A stretch of 64,000 nt of DNA from Tachypleus tridentatus (Eukaryota; Arthropoda; Merostomata; Xiphosura; Limulidae): contig NC_134831.1 in NCBI RefSeq assembly GCF_004210375.1, forward strand, positions 42,442,035-42,506,034. The letters run 5' to 3'. The notes under the pieces were generated by a model. It had not been told where the DNA came from. It saw only the letters and a list, made by a program, of their open reading frames with translations, and did no database searches. Shown here in pieces: positions 1 to 13,422 of this stretch. Position 1 is the stretch's first letter; every line of letters begins with the position of its first letter. The translations under genes and the position numbers were made by a program.

Positions 1-535
1 TTCTATAAGGAACACCCAACAGTGTTCAAGAAGCAAAAACTTTGTTGTGCAGTGCAATCTTAGCTTACCTAAGATTGCCAATTAAAAACGTCAGTGGGAT
101 GTAAAATTATGACATAACTCATATAGAAAGCGGGTTTAGTAGACAAAACTAGTAACTAGTGAAGGAGTTTCATATTAAATGTCAAAAAGTATAAAATTAT
201 ATACTATAAATATTATAAACTTAAAATTATATCAGGATTTCTTGTAAATATAATTGTATACCGACTCATCTGTTATGGTGATAAACATTTCTTAAAATTA
301 TGCAGAAGGGAAGAGCGTTGGCAAGACTTCCTATTAGTAACATTTATTTATTTTACTTACATAATATCATACATGCAAGAACGTCAAAGAAGGTTGCATG
401 TAATGATGTATCACGCTTTGAGTAAACATAAATATAGGCATAACGTAACTCGTTAAGCCTACTTTGCATATGTTGGAAGGATTTGTGTCAAACTCGCAAG
501 CCGATAGTTAATATTACTCTATTAGTACACTGCTA
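1..535. other. upstream flank / possible 5' UTR of BEN gene
   Basis: AT-rich sequence with no convincing open frame, repeat or SINE. It lies directly upstream of the proposed first coding exon of the BEN-domain gene, so part of it may be promoter or 5' UTR. I see no clear TATA box or initiator that would decide this. Confidence 0.3.
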
Positions 536-3500
536 ATGTCAGCGTTGGTGATGGGTAAGGCTTTACATTCATGGATATTTAGGTAATGTATTTTGCAAAC
601 ATTAATTAAGATGGTGACTTTCTGTTAAAAAAAACACAGTATAATTTTAATGGTTTTGCGTTCATAATATTAATAATTAAGATTATATAAATTATATAAC
701 TTACACATTATCAGTTTTTATCAATGAATTTAATATATCACGTACGTATTCATATATATTTGAGTTGATATCATAAAATTATAATTCAATGTGTCAAGTT
801 TGTTGAAGTTATGAATTATTTAGTGATACAAATGTTAAGTTATATTGTTTATATAACATTTTACATAAATGTATATTGTGATTTTCTGTTGTTTATTGTA
901 TTGAGCGACATTAAGTTAAGATTTACATATATTCTACTTTCTCTATTGAATAATAATAAAGCTAAGGTATTTCTATGCATGAGTAAAATGTGTTTCTAAC
1001 AAGTGCAATTTTTTCTAGTGAATGTTATTGATGTTTCGCTTTTAATCTGTATGGTTTTTTTTATTTGCTGTTTACTTATAACTGTTTTAAATTACTTGAA
1101 TGGTATTTTGTTTGAAGTATAGCTATATTATTATTAAGAATTTTGGGAAACAAATACAAGGTGTATAGCTTTTAAAGGCACATTTTTAAAAATGTGTTTA
1201 TTTTTTACGTCGATTAGGGCTTTGTTTTTGGAAATTTTCTTCAAGTTTATGTAATAGAGAACTTTTCTTATCCGTAAAAATAGAAATAAGAAATTGAAAT
1301 ATTGTTTGAATAATACACCATAAAGTAATTGATATTATTATTAATACAACTAATTGTATAGATAATATTGTCACAATATTCGAATGTATTAATAACGAAT
1401 TGAGAGTCGCAGACATAAGAACGTTTTTTTGTTGTTTTTTTTCCCAACTCAAGCCTCAGCTTCAAATTACTTTAATGGAATTTTGTTTGAAGTATAGCTA
1501 TATTATTATTAAGAATTCTGGGAAACAGAGACAAGGTAGATAGCTTTTAAAGGCACATTTTTAAAAATGCGTTTACTTTTTACGTCGATTATGGCTTTGT
1601 TTTTGGAAATTTTTTTCAAGTTTATGCTATAGAGAACTTTTCTTACCCGTAAAAACAGAAATAAAAATTGAAATATTTTGTTATTTTGAATAATACATCA
1701 TAAAGTAATTATTATTAATACAACTAATCATATACGTAATATTGTCACAGTATTCGAATGTATTAATAACGAATGGTGAATTGGAGACTTAAGAACGTTT
1801 TTTTTTTTGTTTTTTGTCCAACTCAAGCCTCAGCTTTTGTCCTTGTCTACTTCCCTCAAGACAAGACAACTACTATTGTTCCAAAGAGAAAAGTAGAAGG
1901 ATGGATTACGCCAGGGAAGAACGTAGGAATTAGGGCAGGAAAGAACAGGTTTCAAGGCACTGTCATCGCGGCAGATGGTAAACTAGAATACAGTTATATT
2001 GAAAATTCTTAAATTAAAAATCGGTCTTTCGCTACATTCCTTTAGGTAATATGTTTTTTTACCTTTTTTTTAGCTATCATTTAACCTGCTTTAGAAATTA
2101 TCAGTAGAGTTAATGAGCAACGTAATCATACAGTTTTAGTTATGAAAGTTTGAAAGAACAGTATTAGGCATTTTTTAGGTACTGTTGATGTTGTCATAAA
2201 GATGGTTATAAACATAACAACGATGTTAAATAGTTATAGAGTGTGTATTGAGAGAGATAGGAGAAAGTAATAAGTTAAAATACATAGTAAGTTCTGTATA
2301 ACTAAATAATAATTAGTTATAACGTAGTGATTTAATATAAATTTAAGTATTGCATAGGAATTTAATGTTGTCTATATTATGATGGGGTGATTCTTAGAAT
2401 ATAAATACATGGGTATTTTATAAATCTAAATTATTTCTATTTTAAAATTCTTTCTTTTTATAAATAATAGGCCTGGTGCTTGACTCATAATCTAAGTATT
2501 GCTGGTTGCCCTTTCAGCCATGGGGTATTGTAATGTTACAGTCAGTTCCACTGTTCCTTCGTAAAAGAGTAACAGAAGAGTTGGTGAAGGGTGGTGATGA
2601 CTAGCCACCTTCCCTCTAGCCTTTCACTACTAAATTAAGGATGACTAGAGCCAATAGCCCTCATGTAGTTTTGCACAAAATTCAAAATGTACAAACAAAC
2701 ATAAACAACACTAAGGGTACACAATGCTTCATTTTTGAGACTTGGAAAGTTTGCAAAACTTGTCTTATTTTTATACAAAAATTGATCTTGTAACTAATGA
2801 ATTGTTATTTTATTGTGGGTGGTCAAGTTTTCTCTCCCTTTTGCTTGCTTGGTTTCAGTTTTGAACATGACAGAAACTGGATTAATTAAATAAGTGTTGT
2901 AAACCTGCAAAAAGTTGTTAAAATCAATATTTATTCGAAATTACAGTATCAAGAGTCGTAGTGAGGCAAAGAAGAAGTGGGTTTGTTATTTAATGCTTAT
3001 ATTTGATATTTTAATATTTGAAAATTTCTTGCACATATTAATTTTTCAAGATGTAACTATGAACTGATAAATTAGTATGTTATTGAATGTTGTATATACA
3101 GATAGCAATGAACCATTGGAATTATGTAGAGCAGAATTTGAAAAGGAATGTTTTAAAGGAAATAAGCAAGTAGATGAAGAAGCAGCTGTGAAAAGGTTCA
3201 TCACAAAAAGAGGGGCTATTATGGATGAAATGGCAAAGTTAATAGGTACTGAAACAGATCCTGCAGTTGACATCAAAAGAAGAAAAATTATTTGTCAATC
3301 AAAAGGAAAGGTAAGAAACTTTGAATTAGACATGTTTTGAGTAGGAAACACACATGATTTATTTTAAGCTGATTTGAACAAGTACAGTGACCTTGAGCTG
3401 TATGAAGTATCCTGATGTGCAGTTATGAGAGTGTACCAATGATCACTGTTTTTATATTATGTAGCACTTACCCTTCATTTGAATGACATGTTTTAAACTA

Positions 3501-6500
3501 AATTCCAACACATATCTAATATAAATTATTCCTTTTACTCTTCTTCAAGTTTGGCTGATTGATGAAGGTTGGAAGACAATTGTCTAATCTTTTCCCAGAT
3601 TCTCTTAAATAGAGTTTCAAGTTAAGATTTGTACTCCCATTAGGCCATTCCAAGTTTTTCAAACACAAGGGGTGGGCTTAAAGTTTTACTTTTTTTTTTT
3701 TTTTTTACAAGAGTAGATGAAATTAGTGAGCATTTAGTTGTACAAGGATTTAATAGATGGGTTCCACCCCTAATTTGCAGAAATGCATCAAACACCATCA
3801 TGCCACCACTAGTTTTTTTTTACAGCTGGCACACACCCACAAAAATTGTTATGTTATTCATCTCCTTGCAGAGAGATCCATATTCAGCCATTGCTTCAGA
3901 ATAAAGGAGCTTATTCCTTACTTCTATAAAATTGACAAACATTAATCAAACATTAGTGCTATGACTTGTGTAATTTTACTATTCAAAAGGAATCTACATC
4001 CAAAAAGGAATTTTTTGACAGATCTGACAGATGACTATTTTGAATACAAGATGACATTGAACACTATAAAGTTACTGTGAAGTGTGTGCAAATGTGGTTT
4101 CTGTCATTATTATTCTGTCACTATTATGTAATTTCTTTTATCATTTGATGATTTAGTTTTATGCTTTGTTCCAATCCATTAATCACAAGAAGGCAGCTTG
4201 TTAGTAGCAACCAATCTAGATTTTAAATTTTCATCATTCATTATTGTTTATCTATTATTTTGTATTGTTAACACTATGTATTAAATGTAAGATTATTTCT
4301 ATATCTTTACTTCTATGACTATGGTACACTTACGTCTTGCACAGGATCCCCTTCCACCAGTAATCTTCTCAAGGTTCTTCTAATAACAATGCCCAGTCCA
4401 GTTTGGTTTAAATGGTGCTTGTAATTATAACATTTGTCACATTTAAGTAAAACTTCTGGCCAGTGAGAACATTTTTTAGTCTTTTGTGTTAAGTTCCTGA
4501 TGATATTGAATCGTTTTGTAAAGAGAATAGCCACTGTGACCAAGTACTGAAACATAACTTTCCATAATTCTGAAAGTCTGTAATATATCTTGTTGCGACT
4601 TCATGTAATTCTTATTATTACAGTCCTTTTTAAGATGCTTCTGCACCATCGATAGACATGTCTAATATGTTTGCATTCTAGAGTTTCCTTGTAGGTCAAT
4701 CTTCATAGTTCAAGTGTCACAGAAATGTCTGGATACTTGTGACAGGAGAACACGTTTGCAATTCACAACCATTTTTATATTGAGTCTGAATACTAGATAT
4801 ATTGAATATCTGAGGCCCAACTCAAAAATCCAAAAGAGATTTCTTAGAAAAGTAAAAGTTTTGGCTTATTAGTTAACCCTTTTGCTACAGGCTTGATATG
4901 ATATACAAGGGTTTGTCTACACATTTGTACACATTAAGTATTTATTCTATAATTTTTTATACAGCATGTGTATCTTCACAAAATTTGGTAGACTTTTAGT
5001 AAAGGTTACAAGTATTTTGTACACAAAAAATTAGTTTTTTAATTCAATGTTACTAAAGATTTGTTTGTGAATATAGTCTTTTTCATTACTAGTCTGATGC
5101 AAAGTAATTTCATGTTATGATTAAAAAAAACTGGTCTTTGTCCCAAAAATCTCAAATATTATTTGTGTAATTTCTAGAACCTTCTTAATACATTTCAAAC
5201 ATTTGTTTTCAGTTAAAACTTTATATTTTATATTATTTTCTGTACTTTAATTGTGTGGGGTCTGTCACTTAACCAACCTTACAACCATCATAAAAGAATT
5301 AGGAAATAAGTATAAGGTATGCTTTTTTTCCTGTTAGAATACTACATATTATAACATGAAAATACAAGTGTTTAGTCTAAGTAGCTTAAGTCTTATAATG
5401 CTATTTACTTACATATGCATTTATTAATTTTTATCATATTAACACTCCTACGAAAAGTGGGGCCTAATAGGCCCCAGAGCAACTTGAAAGGTTATTAATA
5501 TTAGGCTAATAATTTTGTATTTAAATCAAATTGCTATTTAAATCCATTAATGAATGGATTAACGAGATTCCCACTGTCCCTATCTACGATCTAGCGAAAC
5601 CACAGCCAGGGGAACGGGCTTGGAGAAATCAGGACTAGAAACGTCTTTTCGTAGGAGTGTTAACCTTCCAGTCAAGTTTAACTAACATTACATAACTTGC
5701 ATTGATGCTGTGCTTGTGCACTCATGTTATGTATTCTGTAATATAAAACTGACCTTTAGTCTTTCCTGTCTTGGCTGTGTTTTAATGGACTAGTGTTTTA
5801 TAATATACAGTAACATTTTAATTATTATACATTATATATGTAAATAGATTATTACTATTTAGAAATAAATTATTAAACTTTTTTTAAATATAGAACAACA
5901 AATCAAGAAGTGAAGCTAACAATTATCTCTTCTTGCTGTAATTTTTGTACTCTGTTGTTGCTGGATATAGGTTACTGAGCCTTTTAAAATTTTGCACATG
6001 GAAGATGTCAAAGAAAATTTTTTTTTAGGTTTTATATATACAGTAAAATAACCAAACAAAATCATAATTAACTGTACTGATACCATAGAATTCCACAATA
6101 ATTTATTAAGATTAGTAACTACAATGTATTTCGATTTTAAAAAAATATGAAACTCTGAACAGACTAAAGACACAACCTACCTCCTTGAAATTTTGGACCA
6201 AAAGAATGTGGTAGTCTTTTCACAGATTAAAACAGCTGAGAAAGCTACTCTAAAGGCATTCTAAGTTGTTGATTAGCTATTCACATGTCATATATTGAAG
6301 TAAGTATATACAATGAACCATTTTCAAAAATGGAAAGGGGTGAATGTTTTTGATTCAGTATATAAACCATATTTCAGCCAAATAAAATGATTTGAGGTTC
6401 TTATATATTCTAGCTTGATAATGTTAATAATCTGGGTTCCTGATTTGTATGATACTATAGACCTTGTATTTTGACAATATAAACGTCTAATTTTAAATAG

Positions 6501-9500
6501 TGCTGCATTCAACATACCATGTGACTCTCACTAAAATCTATATTTAGATCTGTTCTTTAAATATTTAAATTTAAATTAAAAGATTAACTCATATATTAAA
6601 GTTTGAATTAGGATCTACAATTTTATTCCAAACTTATTGACATGAATTCATAAATAGTAGCTCAATAAATTTTGAATGCAAGTCAACAAACGTGATGATA
6701 TGGCCTGTAACCTGTAGCAAAAGGGTTAATGGAGCACTTTGCTTGGTGTTGCATAATTTTAGAGTAGAAACTGATATCTAACTTACTGATTAAACATATT
6801 TTTGTAATTAATATTTGATCTGGTATTAAGTATTTCAGTATTCAGTAAAATATCAAGTGTTATATTTTCGAGGCCTTTCCTTGAGTTGTGGGTATCCTAG
6901 ATGTCAGTTTGATTCTTAATTGCAAAGCACAGAGATATTTTATGGATACCTATCTTTATGTCTGTGTTGCTCATCATCATAATGTTAAATGGTATTTTAA
7001 TAAAATAAAGCTAACTCAAGTTTGGCACTAACTACATTAAGTAATGTTTATAACTTTATGCAGTGCTTGAAACTGAATTATTTTGTCCATAAATATTAGA
7101 AACTTTCCCAGTGCCTCAGATGTTTGAATGAAGAATCTAATAATGCTAAATGTAAGTAAATACAAGTGTGAGCCCAACAACAATAAAATTTAAGCAAATT
7201 GACAGTTTAAAAAGAAACTTAATTAAGGCCAAATGTGAGGTATCTGAGTTGACTGTAGTGTGAAATATGATGTGTTTTATTGTATAGGGTGCTTAATGGT
7301 TAGATAATTTTTGGTGATATCTGTAACCCTGAATGCAGGTAATTTTGATGGTGAAGCCAGTACTATATGTTATTTAGCATCTTTAAACTTGCCCATATCT
7401 TAAATTTTGTTACTGATATTACGAGGAATTGCTCTTAATTTTCAGTAAACAAGCTACAATGAGTATACTAAAAGATATATGATATATTCACTGTCTCTGT
7501 TGTGGAATATTCAAGTAAAATTTGAATACAGGTAGTTGGTATTTACTTGTAAAATTTCATTGTTTATTTGAACTCCACACAAGTTAAAGCAATAAGAAAT
7601 TATTCTCTTTATTCAAATTAAACATGTTTAAATTTATCAGGGTTTTGTGTTTGAGAAATGCTGTTGTTTATAATTGCACAAAAAATGATACACACTTACC
7701 TAAATAATATCATCCTGTGATGAACCTTGAAATATTTAATTCTTGGAGCATACCAGGTGTGGTTCTGTGGTTAATATTCTGGACTGTGAATCTGAGGGTC
7801 CATGGTTCAAGTCTCTTTGCCACAGAAAATGTACTCTGCACTTTGTGGCTGTGAGGTGTGTTTTCAGAGTAGTAGTCTGATATTTACTATTTTATTAGAT
7901 ATTTCCAGTAATCCACCTTGGATGCTATTAAACAGCTGCTTACTCTCTAGTACATTTGTTAATGATGGACAACGAGTCCTTATGTTGTTTTGTGTGAATT
8001 TCTAAAAGTAGTAGTTTTTATGGAAAAAAAATTGGCTGATATTTTGTTTTTAAATAATGTAAATAAGTAACTTGTATAAATAACAAGTTTAATGCTTTAG
8101 TTGTTTGTTTTTTTTCTGCAAAGATAGAATTAAGCAAGGAAGTGTATGGCTAACTGAAGGTTTGAACTTTCTCACTGGATGCTTGTGATAAAAAGCTATT
8201 TGTTTAGGTATCAGAGTTTTAGTCATTTCCTCCATACACATGGGACAACACATCTTCTCTCAAAAAATGTCACATTAAGTTAGATGCCTTATTTTTTGTT
8301 AATAGAGTTATAGAGGAATGTTTTAATTTCACCTTTTTATTTGTTTGTTACATAAATAGTTATCAATTTTTTATATATAACACTTTTTGTTCCTGTTGAT
8401 ATTAGTGAATATAATCTAAAAATTATTTGTATAATTTATGAATTATTATTTTTTATTCATTAACTCTATCCCTGTTTTCGGTCATGTAACACTTTTTTTT
8501 ATTGGTACTCTTACTAGACTAATCACCCATGTATGTATAGGTATGAGTGAAGCATATCCTACTAGTATTATTGAAGAAGAATTGAGTTGCGAGTCTTAGC
8601 AACTAAAAATCCTGGGTTTACATGTTCTTTTAGCATGACACATGATTGTCATGGGAAGCTCTCTTCTAACCTCCTACATTGAACCCAAACAACCAGTTCC
8701 TGTTTCACCTGCATATCAAATAAATGTAGGTGTGTGCAACATACAACACACAGGTATTTTAACATTATGTTCTGTGAACCAGATGTGATGGACAGGGATA
8801 TGGTTAGCTGATGGTAAAACTAAAAAAAAGTAAATCATTGAATCATAAAACAAACTGCAAACTTATTAAAGAGAAATATTAAAAACATCTTTCTCTTCTA
8901 TCTCCTCTGACACCCACCTACACACAGAGGGAAAGAGAGGTGTGTGTGTGTAATTTATGTAATTATAGATTAATTCATCATTTTTTTTGCTTCCCTAGTT
9001 TATTCTTTGAAGGTTTATATATCTTTTAAGTATAAGAATAAATATTGCACAAACAAGTCAGTCACTTTCATAAGTTTTTATTTAGGAGTAAAATTTGTTA
9101 ATTGCAGGCCTTCATGTTTATAAAATGCATGAGAGCTGTAAACAGTTCACAGGCCCTATTAGCAGGCTGAAACTGCTACTTGAGTGTCTGTTTACATTAT
9201 TGGACAAGAGAAGTCAATTTGTATGGACTGAACTGTACAGTTTTACTGTTAACATAAAATGTTTTGCTGGCTAAAATATGAGACATGCTAATAGCATACC
9301 TCTAAACTGTGTTAACCCTTGCAGCCTCATATCATGTAGACAGTAGTTCATTAAGTGCAGTTTAGAATATGATCAAATTTACTTAATCTGTTCCTGTTAA
9401 TGCTTTAGTCTGAATTTGCTAATGATTAATACCAAATTCTGTAATTTAAGCTTTAGAACATTGACTTAGTTTGCCATTTACAAACATTTAGTGACTATAA

Positions 9501-12500
9501 ACAACAATATTGTTTGAAAATGCATTAATGCTTGTGTAACATCAGTAGTTTAGGCCAGTTAAAATTAAGGAATCAGAGTTACAGCAGCTAACAGGGGCAC
9601 ATGAAGTTACCTATGAGCTTGTTTGTATATGTAAACCAGTGGCTGATTAAATGGCCAGTGCCATGCCAACTAATAACAGGATCTGTATATAAAAAAAAAA
9701 ATTATATCTTGGTAAGAATAAACGAAATAGTAGCAGTTCTGAACCAGTGGGCATCATGACAGACTTGATGGGGGAGCTCTAACATGCTCTTGCAGAACTC
9801 ATTTTATAGGCACTTACAATTGTCATTGTAATAACACCAATCAAATGTTACAGACTGTAATCAGATGTATATATTTAATATAACATGTACTGTCTGTTAA
9901 TATGGTTCATCATATCCATAACACAAATTATAATCTCCTTTTTTCTGATCTGTGAAATTGTTCATTTGGTGAAAAATATTGGAAGGAAAGCTTGCTCCCA
10001 AAAGGGCTTTGACTGTTAATTGTTTATAATTGGGATTTATCTACTTCTTTGCTATTCACTTTAGATATCATAAGTGAGCATCTTTTTATTTTAAAATGTA
10101 AATAATTGGACAGTTTTATGGGTAAAATGTTTTGAAGAAGCAGTAACTTAAACTGGACCAAGATTGAACTTGCAATTTTTCCTGTTGGTTTTGAATGTTT
10201 TATACATAGGACACAGATAATGCTTCACAGCCTCATATTTCATTATTACTTCTTGTTGTTTTATGGTTATATACATATAACTGTTTCTTGTTAACAAGTA
10301 TGGAACATCCATTGAGAATTCTGAGAGTGTGTTGTTACTAAAGCTTTGTTTTCATTCTGTTTCATATTTTGAAATTTCATTTGTTCCTTCTTTATTTATT
10401 TTCACTTGTTTATGTATATCCATTTATTTATTGATAACATACATAGTGTGAAAGTTCTGGTCATAAGTTATTGCCCAAATTTTGATTTTATTTAAGATTA
10501 CCATATCTATAAATGTAGATTTACATGAAGACAAAATGGAGTGATTAAACATAATGAAATATGCTTTTTAATAACTAAGAAACTGACAACACTATGAAAG
10601 TCCTCTAATACTCATGACTATTCACTTAGGTGGCAAACAAGGTTACATGTTTGTTCCAATTTTCTTGGTAAAGGGCACTTATCCTGTGTCAAACCCAGGT
10701 GTAAAATACCATAGGAAATTGTGAAAAATTGAGTGGTGAATTATGATGTTTAACTGTAAAAGTTCTTCCACTGCTTGAACATATCTAACAAATGAACTTG
10801 TAACAAGATTGTCCACTTTATTAGTTTAGATAGTAAATGGATCACATAAATAAATGTAAAACAAGTAACACTGTAAATCATTCAAATTGGACAAATGTTT
10901 AAACTATATACTGAGTAACTTAATTGTTCCTGCAAGAATAAAAAGAGACGGAACTAGTATTTTTATTGAGGTGTTTGTTATAGCTCACTCTATACTTCAG
11001 AATTTTAAAAGAATGTTATTAATAATTGTTTGAGATTAGTTACTCGTGTATGGGAAGAAATTCCTGATGATGATGTTTTAATTCTACAAAAAGTACAGTT
11101 GAAGTTATTGATAATCAACTGGATCATAAATGAGTTTTGGATGGTAGTCTCTGTACAAAGGTAGTAAATCAAATGAATTTTCATCATTTACATTCATCAG
11201 CTATTTATATACAGTGTTCTGGTGAGTGTATGTAAATTTTATCAATATATAGTTATTTTTAATTTCTCTACTTTTCAGAAAAATATTTTGGATAAATGGG
11301 ATATTGATAGTGAAACTGAAGAATTACAGGAACCTTCTTCTACCAGTCACCAGACAATACAACAAGGTTTGGAAGATGCTTTGGATGATGGAACAATACA
11401 TGAACAGCAAAAAGATGCTAGCCTACAGAAAAGTAGTCCAGCAAAGAAATCTTTAACAGAAACATCTGTGGTAGAAATAGCAAAGAAAAACAGATCTCAA
11501 AGCTCTCAAGTTACTCGTAGCAACCAGAACACCAGTCCATTAGCTAGTGGTAACTTAAAAGAGAGTAGAGCTTCTAGTAACATTGGCCCAGGTAATGTTG
11601 AAGGTAATGACCAGAGAAATGTTTCAATGCAAATTCGACGCAAGAAACGGCATTTTATGAAACACATTCCTGTTCGTCAACAGTATCGGCACCTGTTATC
11701 ATCATCAGTTTCTACCGAATCCGTCAGGTCACCTTGTGTAGCAAGTCATGTACCTGTTTCTTGCCAAGATATAAATCACCTTGCTAAAAAAAACCAAAAT
11801 GTACATAATCAAAGTCCTGCTCAAGACTTGATCAATTTTTCCTCTTCACATGGTCTACCAGCAAATTTCAGAGCAGAAAGTATGAATGTCCAAGAAAATC
11901 ATGCAAGTGTTCTTAGTCCTACATCCACTACCCAAGGTAGGACATCCTTTTCTTCTTTCAAAGAAGTTCCATCTTCAAGCTCACCATATCAGGTTACTAA
12001 TTCTTGTCATGCAGTGGGGCCATCTATTTCTTTTTCTCCGTCCACGTCTCAAGGATCAGCCGCAGCTGCTGTGCATTTACATTGCAACTGTGGCTCACAG
12101 CTTGGTGAAGTAATACAAGAACTAAGATGTATTCGAAGGTTTTTGGAAAGTATCATGAATGATCTGAAGAAATCAAACAATCAGTCTTTGTTAGTTGTAG
12201 ATGGTCAACCCTCTTGTGTTACTTTCAACCATCCACAGTCTCTGAAGAGATTCCAAAGATCAAACACTCCTCTATCAGAACCACACTATCAGACAAGTGA
12301 ATTAGAAAAAAAACACCTTTATATGAAAGACCACTGTCCTCTTTCTACCAATTCAACTCTAGAGGAAGAACCTCTAGAGTTTCATGAAGCTGAAGAACAT
12401 CTTACTGCCCTTATAGAGCCATCAGATCATTATGACCAAGAAGAGATCAGTGTAGAAGAAACTGCAGATTTACCAATTGCTAGACATCAGTTAAAAGAAT

Positions 12501-12952
12501 TTGAGGATGCAAATGAAGATTACAGTATATCCCAGAGACCTCTTCAACAAAATGAAAAGGGGGAAACTGGAAGTGAGTTTCCTCAAAATGCTGGAATATT
12601 TCCTCTTGAGAATCAACGTGATCTGAGTAATAGAGAACTTGAAGAAATCCTTTCTAACTGTAATTCACCTCAGCAATTTGCAGTTTGCATTATGAGGAAA
12701 ATATTTACTGAGAAAGAGAGGTTATCTGGGAATGTAAATGGATGTGGAAAACCTCGTTTAAATCCTTTAAAAATAAAGTATATTAAGGAATGTGTTGAAA
12801 AGTTTTATGAATTTGATAAGAATGATCAGGCTGTGTGGAAGGTTTGTGTGAAAGCTATTGATTCTGCGAATAGAAGTTTTCGAAACAGGAATGAAGTGAT
12901 GAAGAAGAGAGCTGCTGAGGCAGTAGCAAGTGCAATACAGAATACTTTGTAA
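536..12952 (+). CDS. BEN-domain protein, four-exon gene
   Basis: Proposed coding exons are 536-554, 1834-1977, 3102-3310 and 11279-12952, about 681 residues. Introns have GT..AG ends (donors gtaagg, gtaaac, gtaaga) and the phases 1, 1 and 0 match at every junction. Exon 1 is tiny (ATG TCA GCG ... G); its second Met (551) gives M-A-F-V-L-V-Y-F. The N-terminus then reads as a compact basic domain (VLVYFPQDKTTTIV). The middle (exon 4 start to about 12600) is Ser/Gln/Asn-rich and looks disordered, with an acidic stretch near 12360-12480. The C-terminus, about 12618-12890, is a BEN domain: FAVCIMRKIFTEKE, LSGNVNG, then IKECVEKFY and W-x-VCVKAID. BEN domains bind DNA or chromatin proteins, so a nuclear regulatory role is inferred from the family. 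Exons 2-4 are well supported. Exon 1 rests on phase and donor only. Confidence 0.82.
1089..1838 (+). repeat. 375-bp tandem duplication of the intron 1 3' end
   Basis: Copy 1 (about 1089-1463) and copy 2 (about 1464-1838) run in parallel at an offset of 375 bases with scattered substitutions. Shared blocks include 'gaagtatagctatatta', 'agcttttaaaggcac' and the splice-acceptor tract 'ccaactcaagcctcag'. The right edge of the unit sits at the acceptor of BEN exon 2, so the 3' splice site exists twice. Only the second copy leads into coding sequence. Confidence 0.85.
2470..2706 (+). mobile_element. tRNA-derived SINE (family A), diverged, head partly lost
   Basis: Contains the family body in order: 'gactcataatcta', 'ccctttcagccatgg', 'gtaaaagagtaac', 'gtggtgatgactagcc', 'actaaattaaggatg', and an 'acaaacaaac' tail. 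The box B part of the tRNA-like head is missing. It lies in intron 2 of the BEN gene. Confidence 0.8.
5443..5659 (+). mobile_element. TTAA-flanked MITE carrying a 28S rRNA gene fragment
   Basis: Perfect inverted ends of at least 15 bp, 'cactcctacgaaaag' at 5443-5457 and its reverse complement at 5645-5659, are flanked by TTAA at 5439-5442 and 5660-5663. TTAA target duplication is typical of piggyBac, Kolobok and a few other cut-and-paste groups. No transposase is present, so it is non-autonomous. The inner right half is recognisably large-subunit rDNA. The left half (5458-5550) is AT-rich and unrecognised. Confidence 0.85.
5551..5632 (+). pseudogene. 28S rRNA gene fragment (captured)
   Basis: Matches the strongly conserved 28S stretch 'tgaatggattaacgagattc', 'ccactgtccctatcta', 'agcgaaaccacagcca' and 'ggaacgggcttgg', with a few differences such as 'acgatct' for 'actatct'. 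This is the well-known region where R2, R1 and Pokey elements insert in other animals. It is only about 80 bases long and sits inside a MITE, so it is not a functional rRNA gene. Confidence 0.9.
7755..7857 (+). mobile_element. tRNA-derived SINE (family B), fragment
   Basis: Shows the head 'gtggttaatattctggact', then 'tgaatctgagggtccatggt' with the box B-like 'ggttcaagtct', then 'ctttgtggctgtgagg'. The head differs from family A (Val/Asn-like wording 'ctggactgtgaatctgag'). A second diverged member lies at 20676. Downstream similarity fades quickly. Confidence 0.6.
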
Positions 12953-13128
12953 TCAGAAACTTTATACTTTTGTGTTTTTTTTATTTTGTTGCAGTTGGAG
13001 TACCCAGACCTGTTTTGTTCTTGTAGTTAGACAGTTTTCTGTTAGTGTTTACTGAAAGACTCAATATGAACAATATTTTTGAATCTTGAAAGATTGAGAT
13101 TATTTTATTAAATATTAGATTTCTATCA

Positions 13129-13422
13129 AATAAAATTAGAGGGATTGGTACAGATTGTGAATTGTCAATATGTCTAAAGAATTACTTTTCTTATGAACTC
13201 GCATATATGGGTTTTTTTAAGTATTTCTTTTGTGATTATCTTCTCAGAATATATGATGAACTTTTATATTATTCACATGCTAAAAAACTAGATTTTGCTT
13301 CATATTTATCAAGTAACATTGAATCGTATTGACTGCTGAAAAATGAAAGAATGAAAATACTTACCTATTATATAACCACTATATACTGTACATATTAAAA
13401 TATAATTGAAAATTTCAATAAA
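13129..13422 (+). promoter_or_regulatory. candidate polyadenylation signals of the BEN gene
   Basis: AATAAA occurs at 13129-13134 and again at 13417-13422, about 180 and 465 bases after the stop codon of the BEN gene. Both are plausible 3' UTR ends in this AT-rich context. Nothing in the sequence decides which is used. Confidence 0.45.

Larger units (their letters stand above)
3311..11278. other. 8-kb third intron of the BEN gene
   Basis: No coding exon could be supported here. It holds a TTAA-flanked MITE with a 28S rRNA fragment (5443-5659), a diverged SINE (about 7755-7857) and a short GT-rich run near 8940. The remainder is AT-rich unique-looking sequence. Small open frames at 4319-4555, 5916-6173 and 6324-6515 on the minus strand have no recognisable domain and are judged non-coding. 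Confidence 0.6.

Noticed and set aside
1198-1465. Two overlapping minus-strand ORFs
   Set aside because: They lie in the duplicated intron segment, have no domain, and the second copy of the segment does not keep the frame.
5551-5632. Functional 28S rRNA gene or rDNA contamination of the assembly
   Set aside because: Only about 80 bases match and they sit cleanly inside inverted ends with TTAA duplicates, in the middle of an intron.
9095-9780. Possible conserved non-coding element in the BEN intron
   Set aside because: The sequence looks less repetitive than its surroundings, but without comparison to another species nothing supports conservation.
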